A DNA stretch of 64,000 nucleotides from Hydractinia symbiolongicarpus (Eukaryota; Cnidaria; Hydrozoa; Anthoathecata; Hydractiniidae). The notes beneath the pieces are model-generated. The model was not told where the DNA came from and did no database searches. It saw only the letters and a program-made list of their open reading frames with translations. Shown in pieces: positions 10,901 to 23,340 of the stretch. Position numbers and translations under genes: made by a program. Positions within the stretch are counted from its first letter, which is position 1; every line of letters begins with the position of its first letter. Location of the stretch: assembly GCF_029227915.1 (NCBI RefSeq), contig NC_079883.1, forward strand, positions 28,148,001-28,212,000, given 5' to 3'.

Positions 10901-13900
10901 ACACTGAGGATTTGGTAACTGTTCACCTAGAAAACGGAGATAAGATTCAGACCAAGTTACTGGTAAGCATTAAGAATATTTATAAAAATAAGAAAAAGCT
11001 TGTCCGTTCTTACTGCATTTTGTGTGTCCTGTTACTGCGGTCAACATTTGGCGTAACAGACAGATGTATTCGGCTATTATGATTTAGATACTAAAAATGT
11101 GCAAAACTAATATGGGTCAAGTGCCAATTAAGCATGAGCATCAACTTCACATTGACTATGAATAATGTTCTTTGGGTTCATTATACCCCATACGAAATAT
11201 CAACATGTTGTTATTACCTTAAAATGAAGAAGCATAGACTTCTGTTAAACTTGAATGAGAACAAAGGACGCACACACACTTCTTTAGGTATAAAATAGAA
11301 ACAACAGATCATAGATTTAAAAAAGTAAGAGAATATAGTTATGAAACATTTCAGTGCTTTTGATCTTGTCCTTCCAAAAAATAAATTAATAGTCATTTTA
11401 ACCCGTGTGGTCCTTTGGTGTGCTTTTGTGCATGCATGTACAAAAATATGCAGTTTTGTAAACGTTTTTTCCTATATATGGGAATGTTGCTTTTATTTAG
11501 ATTGGTGCAGATGGGTTTAATTCATTCGTTCGGGGATCTGCTCAGATGCAAACCTGCGATTATGATTATAATCAGTCTGCTGTTGTTGCAACATTAAAAA
11601 TATCATCAAAAGTAAGTGATTTAACAACAAGAAGCCCAGGGGCTTGAAGATTTCCGCCATTAGCCTAAAGCACTTTAAAATTTGAAGTAGACCTTAAAAA
11701 CGGAGAACCATGGGGTAAACAAAAATCATTGGGTATTCTCAATTATTATTGTAACTAACCTGCAATGTTAAATACAACTCAATAAATAAATAAAATTTTT
11801 TACATAGGTATATAAAGTATAATTCTGGAAATTCCAAAACACAAAGGTTGCTATGTATAAACTTAACAATTCCAATATATAAACTTCTGAACGAACTCGA
11901 TTTGAGTGATGAAGTAGTTTATTGTTTATTTATTCAGCAATAAATACATATCAGCATTTGAATATTTCAGTATTTAGGCCTTCAGTATTTAGGCCTTCAA
12001 AATTTACTCTCTTGTTAAATTTTATTTTTAAAATGCCAATGGTGCATGGTTTGATAACAGCTGATCTAAAAAAGAAAGTATGTTTTAAAGACAATTAATT
12101 CTGATATATATCACAACCAAATCTTGGTAGAGGTTAGGGGAAATAGCAAAGCACGGTTTTTTTGTTATGTGGTGACATTTGTAAAGAGTGAGCCAATGAA
12201 TTTTTAGGATTTACGTACAGGGCACTTTGGTTACACTCATAAGTGCAAGAAATGCACACATAAAGTTTGGTACTTATTACAAAAATACCACTGGTTTTGT
12301 TTACAAAAGAAAACATCCTCGACGTTGTTTGATGTTGTTCTCACAGGTAGCTTAGCTACCCTATTCGGTGATTCGGTTTGACTTCATAACAAATTTAGGT
12401 CAAGAGAGTGCAGAGCTAGACATATTTTGGAGCTTTAAGAACAATGTTAGAAAGTTTGAGCAAAGATAATTTTTTGGAGCAAAATCTAGATAGCTAAGCA
12501 TCATTTCCAGACAGATTTTTATTGTGGTTACCTTTCGTTAGCTAATTATTCTTCCATTTCCACATTTTTTAGCATTCTTCCCACTACAAACTAGGTTAGG
12601 CCATTTTTAAAATTTTGCAGGGTGAAAACCACCCTGCAAAATTTTAAAAATGGCAGATGTAGCACAAAAGTGATTCGTCAATTAAGCCAAATGTCAATCA
12701 TCACTACGGCAACAAAGCTGAACCGAATCCCTGAATAGCTAGATTAAGGATTAAACTAGCATTTATTACTTAATACTCAGTTAAATAGGTGAAGTTTAAA
12801 TATTAAACTTTTTCGCTATAGCTAGCTAGACTAAGTATGAAAGGACAAGGCTGATATTTTTAGCTGGGTTAAAAGTCAAAACTTAGAGGAAAATTACATC
12901 ACAGTTTTTAAAATTATATTACACATACTACAGAGCGTCTGCGGGAAAATTCATTGTTTATCAAGTTACCCCATATGGGTAATATGCAAGATTTCTTCAT
13001 AAAAACCTCAGAAACCTTTTCAAGTGGATTACTTTTAAATTAACAAAAATTGAAAATTTTTAAGATAAACTTTTGCGATTTTGTCATTTATTAGTTTTTC
13101 TCGCTGGAAATTTTTAAGGTATAAAACCCATGTCGCACAGTAACTTTTTCGTCATTATCATAATGTCATATACATAAGCTATGCAACAACTTTTGCAGGA
13201 AAATAAAAACACATAAAGAGAAAAAGGTTGTTATAAAAATATTATAAATTAATTTCAAACTGATTAGTCCCTGCAGCCATTTTGGTGTCAGCGGTATGAA
13301 AAACTATGCTAAAACTATACCAAGTAAAAGTCCTATTACTTCAGTAAAAATTGAAATAATGACTTGAAACTTAATATTATATGTTCTTAGACCAGTTTGA
13401 TGAAATGAACCCAAAAAATTTTTTTGTTACTATCATAGTTTTTGAGTTCTTGAATTTAGCCATTTTTGGAGACGCCGATAAACTGTTTTTGACAGCATAT
13501 CATTTTGTCAAGCCATGTGTACAGAAAACATTCAAAGTGATTCTCAGGATTTAAAATAATTCAAACAGATATTATGTGTCCCAGGTTTAGGACCAAATAC
13601 CTTATCCAGCTCAGAGAAAGTGGGAATGAGCTTCTAAAGCACAGTGCCAAATACATAATCTAAATTTTATGCCGTATAAATACAAAGTGGTTAGAAGTTA
13701 TTTTTTTGTCCACCTTGATCTGCAACACGTTTACTTGCACTAATCGCTCAGCCTGGTGCCACTCACAATTAATTTTTGAATATCTACAGGAACTTTTATG
13801 TAAAATGAAAAATGCTAAACAACTGTATTTGCTTTGCAGAAGTAACAATAGGCTTCATCATAAGTCCTGTGAATGTTGATTTATGAAAAATGTATTATAC

Positions 13901-16900
13901 CTTTAATGCTATAAGCGCTCCACTGGATTTGTAACACATTACACTAAGTGTCCTCCGTGTGACACAGTTTACCCTTTAAGTCTTAACCTGGACAGAGACT
14001 TTGAGTCTTCTAGCTCAAAGCGAATATTACTTCTGGCTATACTTTTTAAAATTTTGTTATTTCATAAAAGAAACCTGAAAATCCACAAAAATTTATTTAT
14101 GAAAAATAGGTTTCTGTTCGATAAAAGAAACCTGAACATTTGTAGAAATTTATTTATGAAATGTAGGTTTCAGTTTGTTGTGACAACATATTTAACCAAC
14201 ATGCAATGCCTTGCATTACCTATAACTAGCTCTATATACTCAAGTCTTGACTGCACTGTTATGGGAGGTCCAAATTGCTAGCAGGTAGCTATCTTTATTT
14301 AAAATAACAGAATGCCTTGAAAATTCTTTTGTGTAGCTAGCTACATAAAAATAATATATTTAGCTCTTGTACTTTATCACTTAATTATTTAATAACAAAT
14401 GTGCCCCTGGAGTGCTGGCATAGTACTAGTTAGATATAGCTTAAAATCACAAAATAAATATTATCCAGATGTGACCATCTCTCATCATCAGACATCAGAA
14501 AGGCGTTTCTGTTCTTTACATCTCATTGTGGGGTACCTCAAATTCTTGTAAATCCAATGAAAAAAAATTACTTAAGACTTCCTCTTCTTTCCCTTGCACC
14601 ACTCATGGCATTTCTTAGCATGTCTTCAGTTCGAAGCCACAATTCCTTAGCTTCCAACTGCGTCTCGTTCACAAGTTTCAGCGCTAGCCAATATGATGGA
14701 CAACGTCGGGGAACCCTGGGTAATTTTGAAAAAATGTGGTTCTCCCTTACGATGATTTTTTCTGCTGACATAAGCATATTTTGAGTGCCACACCTTCGTA
14801 TATATAGGAGTTAATTATCTTTAAAAATGAGAAACAGGAATACAATTATATCATAAACTGCATGAAAACCAGGTTGTTTAATTATTATCCTATTAACTTT
14901 TCTTTGCCTGTTTGATTTGAAAAGGGAATTTAAGATACAAATCAATGCCAAGATACACAAGGTATATCATATATATGTATATAAATTTATTCAAGCTGGC
15001 TGTTGATCTTTGTTAAATAAGTAACATACACGGTTTTTTTTATAAGAAACCTAAGCATTTGGTTGACCCTGGAGTTCTTTAAATTTGCGATAATTTGAAC
15101 CTGAAATGTTTTTCTAATTTTTCTTATTTGAGCGTAAAAAGTTTCTTAAAAAAATCTTTTATTTACAATGCTTTTTTCAAGTATGGGCTATGGTTTGGAG
15201 ATTTTCTCAGCCTGCTCAAGTTTCTTAAAATTTTGGCTTTCTAAGGTTTCTTATAGACTGGTTTCTTTAGAGAAAAAACGTGTATTAAGCAGGTCATACG
15301 TGATTTTGAAACCTGTGGACAATACAGGATTTATTTTGTTAAAATTGATTTATTGAATTTAACAAATTTGATCCCTTTTTTTCCTTTTTTGATTCAAATT
15401 CTAAATTTGAATTTCTTTCAGGGAGTCGGATTAGTTGCAATTTTTTTATTTTGTGGAAACTTAATGGCCAATGTTTTGTTTGACAAATCCAAAAAGTTGA
15501 ACATATCTAATCTGAAATTTCAAATTGACAAATTGAATTCAAAAAAGGTAAACTCACAAATAAAAAACTTGCAGATTTGATAAATCGATGGTCCTTTTAT
15601 GAGATTTTTAAAAATCAAGTCTTTTCTAAGAAATCTTAGAAAAATATTTTGTGATACTTGGGGTGAGTTCAAAAAAAATTTTCAAGCGAACTAGGCACTC
15701 AAGAAGAACTGGTATATAAATAGCCAGTAACAGAATAGCTTAGTGGTTATAGCTCTAACATTTTGTGGGATTCGATTCCCCTTGGCGCGATTTCTCTCAG
15801 GGGAATAGGGGAGAAGGCACAGTATGTGGGCTGTTAGATGTTGCAGGGAGTTGTCTGGTAGAGCACAGACCCTAATGGGGTCTGCGTAGCTTAAAAGAGC
15901 ATTAAATACTCTAGGAATCCCCATCTCAGCCATGGCCCTCCTGGAAATAATAGACAGGGTATATCCCTTGATAGTTGTGAGGCTAGCCATATAAAATATA
16001 CAGATCGTCTAGTTATCTATGCAGAAAAATTGTATATACAGTATGTATAGTATAATTAGCCGCTTATACAACTACTTATACAATAGATATTTTTTTTACT
16101 TCTATTTATCCAATTATCCTGCATCGCCTAACTATACATTCTGTTACTGGCTACTCATCAGTTCACCCTGACTGTTCGGTGGAAGCAACAATAAACCTTT
16201 GTCACGTTTCGACAACTTTTCTGCAGAAGGCATAAAAAAATCCTGTGTGAATATATATCTTTTTATCTGATAGAAGTTAGCCTCTTTTTTCCCATAAGAA
16301 CAGAAATTGGGTGTCCACATGGAAATATTATGCAAAGCAGGAGAAAGATTTTTTGTTACTGGCTCTTTAAGAAAAAAAGGCACTCTAATCAAAGCACTAT
16401 TTTATTTAGGTAGCTAGCTGGAAAGCTAAGTAACTTCACGACTATAAAAATTGAGATTAGCCAGCCAGCACACTTTTTTGACTTACCTATATATAAAATA
16501 TTCTTACCTGATAAAATACGAATTTAAAGAATAGCTTCTATTAGGGTTTAGCTTCTCAGCTACATCAATAAAGCTACATTGTACGAACAACCATACCAAC
16601 AAGAGACAAACAACAAAATTTTAGTCATGGCCGTACACAGAATGTTCTGGCCACACAAAGAGTACACAAATTCTGTTGAAATTGGTCATTAAATTGGCAA
16701 AGATTAAAATGAAGCATCTTCATTGGCTTTCGCGAAAATAGAAATTTTCTCGAGATTTTTGTCTGGACACAAACTTAGCAGCGTCCAGGCTCTGGTCTGT
16801 CCTCATGTATCTCTCTATCTCCCCAGGCGATTTTAAAGATTCCACCTTCGCCGGCGGAAATCAAAAAGTATAAAACATATAAATGAATGTGAACAGTGAT

Positions 16901-18973
16901 TTATTTTATTTCATGTTATGACCTAGGATACAAAGAATCAAACTGCTTGGCAAAGATTTCTTCAAAATGGTCCAATTGCTCTTTTACCAGTAAGTCGTTT
17001 TTGAATGGCATGTTCAAGGTTTCAAATATCTTAAGCAACTGTAAAGTAACGTTTTATTCTTTAAAAATAAAACAGTACAAGCCTCATTAATTATGAAAAC
17101 AGGTTCTTAAATGATCCTTCATTATTATGTTGTTGCTATATTTTAATCAATGTCAATGTTTTAGTCAATGGCCCATGGAAATGGTCCTTTTGGTGCCGCA
17201 TTTTCTGTGTCTCACTACTTGCGGTACCATTTTGCACGACAGACGTGTACGGGTATTATAAAATAGATCTTTGTTCCAGCTATTTGTATTTCTGTGCAGA
17301 TAGATGATAACTACAACAGTTTGGTTTGGTCAACTTCCAAAGAGCATGCAAAGCTGCTAATGAATCTCTCAGAGGATGAATTTGTAGAGAGTATAAACAA
17401 TGTAATTCAATCTTCACACGAAACAAATACTCTCGTTGATACCGTTGCCAGTTATGCAAAATATTTAATCACTACCATTCAGCCAGGTATACTTGTTTTC
17501 ATGGCATCATCATGTTTTTATGTATTTTCTTACATACCAGTTTTAAGTGCGGTTTTTGGTAAACAATTCTTGTAAAATAAAGTAATATTGTTCCAACTCC
17601 CTCTCTGTGTTTCTGAAATGTTTTTAATTTATGCTCTGTAAACTATAAAAAAAGAAGAGAGATGTATTTCAGTGAATTTCATTTATTCAAAACACAGGTC
17701 GATACGCTTCTAATTTTCTTGTTTCACCACCTATCGTTACTGAATTGCAAGATAAAAGTCGTGGGATGTTTCCACTGGGTTTAAAACATTCAACACATTA
17801 CGTAAAATCGAGATTAGCTCTTGTTGGAGATGCAGCTCATCGAATTCATCCAATGGCAGGACAAGGTGTCAACCTTGGGTTTGGTGATGTTAGGTGCTTA
17901 ACACAATTGTTAGAAACTGCTGTAGATCATGGTGAAGATATAGGTGAAATGTTTGCTTTTAATTTTGCTGATTAGGTTATGTTACGTTTTTATTTATGTT
18001 ACGTTTAATTTATTTTAAAGGAAGGAAAACCCTGGAATAAACAGAAGGATTAAAGAAAAACTTTTAATTTTTGGTAGCTTGATGCTCTTGGAGATTTAAA
18101 TAATTTACTGAAATCCAATTGCAATTGACTTCAAACTCAGCTAAAAATTGGTCAATTGTAAGTTTTTGAAAACAACCAGTAATTTTTAAATTTAAGTAAA
18201 TTGAAAGCGATCAAACTGTTCTCCAACATTTTGAAGGACTTACAAACAAAACATAACGTCAAGATCTTTTGCCACCACTGGGCAATGCAAACGTCTTCGT
18301 TATAGACAAATGGTTAAGTGTTTTTGATTCTATGGATGAGTGGCGATACTGGATTTTATCTTGAAACATCTCTTTCAGGAGCTTTGGAGACGCTTCTTCC
18401 TTATGAAACCGAAAGACAAAGGCGTGTCATCCCAATCATCTCTGCTATTAACGCTCTAAATAGTTTATTTTCGTCAACGTCGACTCCAGTCATATTGGCC
18501 AGAGGTTTAGGATTGCAAGCTGCCGATGTTATGTCACCTATTAAGGTAAGTAATTTGTATGTGTTATGTTCAAAGAAGACTCAAGTCAAAGCCTTATATT
18601 TTCAGCATTTTGATAAAGGTATAATTTTCAGAACTATATGAATTCTGTATGAACTTGAACCAGGTAAAGCTGTGTTTTAGTTTTTATTAAGAAATAACCT
18701 TTAAAGATTATATCTACTAAGATTTCAGCTTTTTAAACTAGGAATTTAAATTTATTGCTCGGTTTTGTGTAAAACAGTGCAAGATGTTTCAATAATCTCG
18801 TGCTTATATATGTTTACAATGCTTTCTTCGTGTTTTCTTTTCTAAGTCTAATTTTTTGCATATCTGTAATGTTTAAAACTGCAAGTTAACAAAATCCTTT
18901 TGCCGCTATTTTGTTTACAACTAACTGACCTTGGTTTTTTTAGGATCGAATAGTGAAGTACGCAATGAATTAA
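7954..18973 (+). CDS. COQ6: Ubiquinone biosynthesis monooxygenase COQ6, 11 exons
   Basis: Flavin-dependent monooxygenase of mitochondrial coenzyme Q synthesis, acting in ring hydroxylation within the COQ complex at the inner membrane. Exons with consistent GT-AG phases: 7954-8119, 8185-8322, 9612-9670, 10628-10813, 10888-10962, 11501-11611, 16927-16989, 17300-17486, 17698-17943, 18379-18545, 18944-18973 (TAA), giving about 475 residues (human 468). Visible features: a basic presequence-like N-terminus; the FAD dinucleotide fold DVVIAGGGMVGTSLACALG (GGGMVG near residues 43-48); NRVSAITPGS; the VWD and YIVENSVI segments; LIGADGFNS; WQRFL..GPIALLP; LVWSTSKEHA; and the second FAD motif GDAAHRIHPMAGQGVNLGFGD (near 372). 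It ends with ETERQRR and a short tail. All diagnostic motifs are intact. Intron 6 is unusually long (5.3 kb). Confidence 0.95.
8341..8395. repeat. Near-perfect hairpin, 26-bp arms, 3-bp loop
   Basis: The arms at 8341-8366 and 8370-8395 are complementary with one mismatch (core AGTAGGAAATTGACC) around the loop AAA. It lies 18 bp into COQ6 intron 2, close to the donor. It could be a MITE remnant or a structured intron element. Confidence 0.7.
9042..9260. repeat. 53-bp tandem repeat, about 4 copies, in COQ6 intron 2
   Basis: The phrase ATARAAATGCTG.TTTAG recurs at 9042, 9095, 9148 and 9201, with a truncated start at 9254, always 53 bp apart. Each unit also contains TCGCATTTTAA and TTAAGAACAAAGAA. 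It is non-coding. Confidence 0.8.
11612..14056. other. 5' half of COQ6 intron 6
   Basis: Apart from the 12600-12654 hairpin I find no coding block or element here. A short duplicated TTTAGGCCTTCA phrase occurs near 11974-12000. Confidence 0.4.
12600..12654. repeat. Perfect inverted repeat, 24-bp arms, 7-bp loop
   Basis: The left arm at 12600-12623 and the right arm at 12631-12654 are exact complements (inner end TTTTGCAGGGT / ACCCTGCAAAA) around GAAAACC. It would form a stable RNA stem in COQ6 intron 6. No target duplication is obvious. Confidence 0.8.
14064..14177. repeat. 57-bp duplication with internal inverted motif
   Basis: Two tandem copies start ATAAAAGAAACCTGAA at 14064 and 14121. 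Each copy carries AGAAACCTG near one end and TAGGTTTC near the other, so each unit can fold back on itself. Similar AAGAAACC/GGTTTCTT motifs recur near 15045 and 15245, which suggests a degraded element spread over this part of COQ6 intron 6. Confidence 0.6.
14568..14777 (-). CDS. Candidate small antisense gene in COQ6 intron 6
   Basis: A 69-codon intact ORF whose composition is protein-like (charged, low in Phe/Ile runs), unlike most ORFs in this AT-rich region. It contains the stretch WLALKLVNETQLEAKELWLR followed by TEDMLRNAMSGARERR, predicted mainly helical. A TATATATA stretch lies near 14801-14808, about 25-30 bp before the ATG on the minus strand. Alternatively, an acceptor-like TTACCCAG inside it could make the 3' part the last exon of a longer antisense gene. 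I do not recognise the protein; evidence is by composition only. Confidence 0.3.
   Translation of the reverse strand: MLMSAEKIIVRENHIFSKLPRVPRRCPSYWLALKLVNETQLEAKELWLRTEDMLRNAMSGARERRGSLK
15720..16156. mobile_element. Element with inverted AGCCAGTAACAGAAT ends and a tRNA-like head
   Basis: AGCCAGTAACAGAAT occurs at 15721-15735 and in reverse complement near 16139-16153, bounding about 430 bp. Next to the left end is a Pol III-like module: A-box-like TAGCTTAGTGG and B-box-like GATTCGATTCC (about 15735-15780). A further inverted GTTACTGGCT lies near 16358. It may be a SINE inserted beside an inverted-repeat element, or a single MITE that captured a tRNA-like promoter. No convincing target duplication was seen. 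Confidence 0.5.
16157..16392 (-). other. Protein-like ORF beside the inverted-repeat element
   Basis: The minus-strand ORF from 16392 to 16144 runs 82 codons and reads out into the inverted repeat at its 3' end. It has KEPVTKNLSPALHN and FFMPSAEKLSKRDKG stretches but no recognisable domain and no clear splice sites. It is bounded on both sides by AGCCAGTAACA-like strings, so it may be part of a mobile element. It is not supported as a host gene. Confidence 0.2.
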
Positions 18974-19506
18974 GCATCAAGCATTAAATTTCTTACCTGC
19001 AGAGAAAAAGGCTCGAGCTGTTTGTAAATACTTAAATTTTAAATACATATTTTTGTCTGTGTCATTAACTGAGTCTTAATTCAGTATGTCCTTTCGTGCG
19101 CGGCACGAAATCCCCCCCAAAATGGGCTTTAGCAAAATACTGAGATTTCCTGCTATGACCGTTTGGCAAAATTCAGTTCTGTTTATTTTAGAAAGAATTT
19201 TTTATCCACAAGTAAATTCTTTTACATATTGCAAACGTGGGTGACCCAGTCTGCAGGCGAAACAACCTCTACGTGTCACCGACTATGGTGATTTGGTCAA
19301 CCGTCGCGTTTAAATGGGTGGTCTCTCAAATGTTCTATTTTTAAGTAACGCCCCTGTCTCACTTACCACCTAGACATAGCTTGTTATGACTGCGAAGATA
19401 ACTGTGACGGCCGCCTGAGTCATTTTTCTTTATTTTAGATCTCAAATTTTTCCATATGGTCGTGATTTGTATATTATAACTTCGTGTAAAATTTTGGTTC
19501 AGTACT
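18974..19506. other. Region downstream of COQ6
   Basis: COQ6 3' UTR and following intergenic DNA. An AATACA at about 19040 may serve as a variant polyadenylation signal. No further gene, RNA or repeat is supported. Confidence 0.4.
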
Positions 19507-20120
19507 ATGTCAGACGGTCGCTTATTAAGGGTAAAACAGACAATGGGAAGTAGAGACGATGCCATTACATATAGTCACAAGAAAAGAGAAAATTAGTAAT
19601 AAAATAAACAGATTTGACGGCTTGTTTTTTAACCACTGTTGTGTTTGAACATAAGTTGTGAGGCTAGATTTACTAGATTTTTTCATTTGACTCTCCAATA
19701 AGCTAACAAATCCCTACGCACCGGCAAAACCACAATCAAAACCTCACACGAAACTTTCTGAAAAGCTAACAGTGAAGTAGTAGCGGACACTATTTAGCGG
19801 ACAATTTTATTTGCACAAAATGAACTTTAAACATTTCTTTCTAATTAGCGGTCAGGGTAAGAAACAAACTAACGAAAAAACGTTTTAAACACCTCTTTTT
19901 TGATATCATTGTTTAATTCGAGTTCTCGCCCTCCGGCCTTCTACACCCACTCGATTGCCTTTTGTGGTCTTTATAGCGTAAGTGTAACAGGAATCTGGTA
20001 GTAGAATCACATGTTAATCCACGAGAAGCGTTGCTGGACAAGCTATTTCACGTGAATGGCATAAGCGAAGATGATTCAAATGCTTTACTTGCCACTTGCG
20101 AGTGTATTTCTGCATATTGA
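19507..20120 (+). CDS. Weak candidate small spliced gene
   Basis: Three short plus-strand blocks look coding. An ATG at 19507 opens MSDGRLLRVKQTMGSRDDAI. A block at about 19695-19770 reads NPYAPAKPQSKPHTKLSEK and could donate at GTGAAG. A terminal block from about 19976 follows a TTTATAG acceptor and contains VNPREALLDKLFHVNGISED, ending in TGA near 20120. The last two join in phase 0; the link from the first is not resolved. A TATATTATAA lies 30-40 bp before the ATG. I recognise no family. Confidence 0.25.
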
Positions 20121-20631
20121 AATGTTATTAGCTTTTACACTTTCGCATAATTTTAAAGTTCTTTCCGTTAATCAGCACTTTTCCAGGTCTAGATTTAAAT
20201 GGCGAACAGCACTTTATAAAGCTAGATAAATTTATGAAAAACGTTTTGGTGTTACTTATTAGATATATTAAAATATCACTGACTCGTTTTCGACGGTGCG
20301 TTGTGCATTAAGAAAAAATATAGCGGTATAAAAAAGTAGACCGTGAAATAAGAAAAACATTAAACCACTTTCCGCGTGACGTAGTTGTTTTGATTTCATT
20401 TTGAGAAAAATGGGCATGCGAGCACTTTTGTGTAGGTAAAAAAGCAAGACTCTCACAGGGTATATAAAATTCGGCTATAAAAAGTCCGTATTTTTCATTC
20501 TCGACAGAATTGAGATTGAAAAATACGTGCTATGATAAAAATAATTAAAAAACTTCACCCATGTATATACACATCGAGTTCATCACTATCATTTTTGCCG
20601 TGTGTTCGTCTGCTACTCCCAGTTCTGGGGA

Positions 20632-20698
20632 CCACGGATCGAATTCCGCTCACTGACAGGCAGTGTTGGTGTTGAGCAAAGTAGTTCTTCTTCTATAT
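20632..20698 (+). repeat. SINE-like repeat, 3' portion
   Basis: GGATCGAATTCCGCTCACTGACAGGC (B-box-like start) followed by a tail ending GCAAAGTAGTTCTTCTTCT. The same arrangement recurs at 54108-54172, and the tail alone at 6176-6190, so this is a dispersed family, probably tRNA-derived. The 5' tRNA-like part is not clear here. Confidence 0.55.
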
Positions 20699-21132
20699 GC
20701 AATATTCAGTGTTTATTCTTGAAAAAACTCACAATTGGATAGAATTCAAAATAACTTTCTTGTTTTTAATACCCAAAAGAGTGCTTACATTCAGTATTTT
20801 AAATTCGCCACATGTTTATCGTTCTACGTGAAAATCAAAAATCTTTCGCAGCTATTTCGCCGCCGAATTCACCATTTACCACAATTCACTTCGTGAAAAT
20901 CCCCACTAAAGACCGCTGAATAAAAATGTAAGTAATAAAAAAAAATCGTTCATCCAGCAGTCGCATTTTTTTATTATCCTTCTTAGTCTCAGTTGTTATG
21001 AATTATTATAATTATTGAAATTTCGTTTAAATTTTAACCAGACTGGCCATTATTCTTTTTTCTCTACACCTGTTGTTTTCAACCTTAAACCCCAGCCTCA
21101 TATTCCTACAAACAATATTTTTTTAAAACAAA

Positions 21133-21154
21133 CCCTGGGGGGGGGGACGAGGTT
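21133..21154 (+). repeat. Solo end of the CCTGGGGACGAGG MITE family with expanded G run
   Basis: CCCTGG is followed by a long G run and GACGAGGTTG. This matches the terminal motif of the MITE at 5118-5188 except that the G run is expanded by slippage. No opposite end lies nearby. Confidence 0.55.
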
Positions 21155-21604
21155 GTTCTCTTCAGCAAGCTCATGGACCGTGCGGAATGTGGTCTGTAAA
21201 GTTACTTTTGTTATGAGAATTAAAATAGCGCCAGGTTTCCTGGTACCAGGCAACAGTTAGATGTGTGTTCTTTTATATTATGTGTTGTTGAAATTTTTTC
21301 AGGATTATTTCATATTGTTGTTACAGTATAGTGTGTATGAAATTGTCGCTGGAATTTGGATTAAATTTGATTTCATAGCTAGCTAGCTATAGCTATAATC
21401 TGATGGCTTAAAACGGGTGACCAATAAAAATAATAAAATGGAGTTATTAACAAACCCCTTTACCCCAGTTGCTGGTTTATGCAGTCTCAGGTGTTCGATT
21501 TGATGGCAACTTGCCCCAGCCTAGGTTAGAATTTTTTTCTCTCCTTGCAAACATTCTTGAAATAAATAAGTATTTTCTGAACCGTAACGTACAATGACAC
21601 AATA

Positions 21605-21960
21605 TTGGAGGTAGAATTTCACCAGTTAGGTTTTAGACTGGGAAACAAGAAGCAAGGTATGCCAGGTAATCATTGTCAGTTATAGCTCAACACTGTTTTT
21701 AAAAAAGAATAATTGCTGATTGATATTGATAATGGTGCCTAAAATGTTTATTATAGCCTAAAATGTTTATTATAGTGTGTAATATGAACTGTCTAAATTT
21801 TTATATATTTGTGAGCTTAGGTTCTCAAGATATTCAAGGTTAAAGTAGTCTACGGTTTCCACCATGACAGTGTTGATGAGGCTTTCTGATTGTTAAATTA
21901 CTTACTTTTGTGATGTAATCCTACGCATTCTGAATGAATGAAGCAATGGAATGCTAAACT
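21605..21960. repeat. Dispersed repeat, copy 1
   Basis: Blocks in this stretch resemble blocks in 28130-28760 in the same order: a TTTAGACTGG.AAACAAG block, then CCTAAAATGTTTATTATA, then GAGCTTAGGTTCTCAAGATAT, AAGTAGT.TACGGT and GACAGTGTTGATGAGGC. No ORF is conserved between the two, so it is probably a non-coding transposon end. Confidence 0.5.
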
Positions 21961-22567
21961 GGAAAAACAGTGTCTCCTGTGATTGTCTGAAAGTAATTTA
22001 TTTATCATGTTTTAAAATAAAATAATGTTTCACTGTCATAAGTGTAGATTTTGACATAATTTTATCACTTGGAAAGTATAAATATTATGTGCATGTATTC
22101 GAATTTATTATGAATTTTTTTGTGTTTATTTTTTGTATTAAAACACCTTAAAGGACAACAGGTGGTTAATTTGCTTCTTTTGAAAACAACAATTCAATTG
22201 GTTGCACGCAACGAAGTGTACTGGAAGTGATTTTAATTATTTTTTTGCCTGTTTTTGCATGTCAAACTCTTGGAAATTATTTTTTCTACAAGGATGTTTT
22301 TTACTAGAATTTAGCTTGTCTTTTTCATCACTCGAACCTTGTGATAAATTTAAATCACACTGAGAAGACGAAAAAGTGACTGAATCTTCATTGTGATGTC
22401 ATAAATCAAGAGAATTTCTGAACTATTATAATAAATTCAAAAAAACATTTGATAAATTAAGGATTTGGAAGTGGAATAACTGGTGCACAGAAGTTTGCCA
22501 CACTTAGCCGAACAAATTTTTTTTTAAGATCGATCCTTAGAAGAGGTGTACATATTTGAAATTGAGC

Positions 22568-23250
<683 letters not shown>

Positions 23251-23267
23251 TTTAAATACATATTTAT

Positions 23268-23340
23268 GAGGGCCATTAATATACCCCGTCCAACCCAAGT
23301 TAGCATGGAAAACGGACGTTAAGCCGAGAATGATGATGAT
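23268..23340 (+). repeat. LINE 3'-end remnant with GAT-type tail
   Basis: CCAACCCAAGTTAGCATGGAAAACGGACGTTAAGCCGA followed by an ATGATGATGAT tail resembles a non-LTR retrotransposon 3' end in plus orientation, abutting the minus-oriented LINE fragment. The two probably represent separate insertions. Confidence 0.5.

Noticed and set aside
14557-14784. Plus-strand ORF in COQ6 intron 6
   Set aside because: It overlaps the more protein-like minus ORF and has a skewed Ser/Phe/Leu composition; kept only as the antisense candidate.
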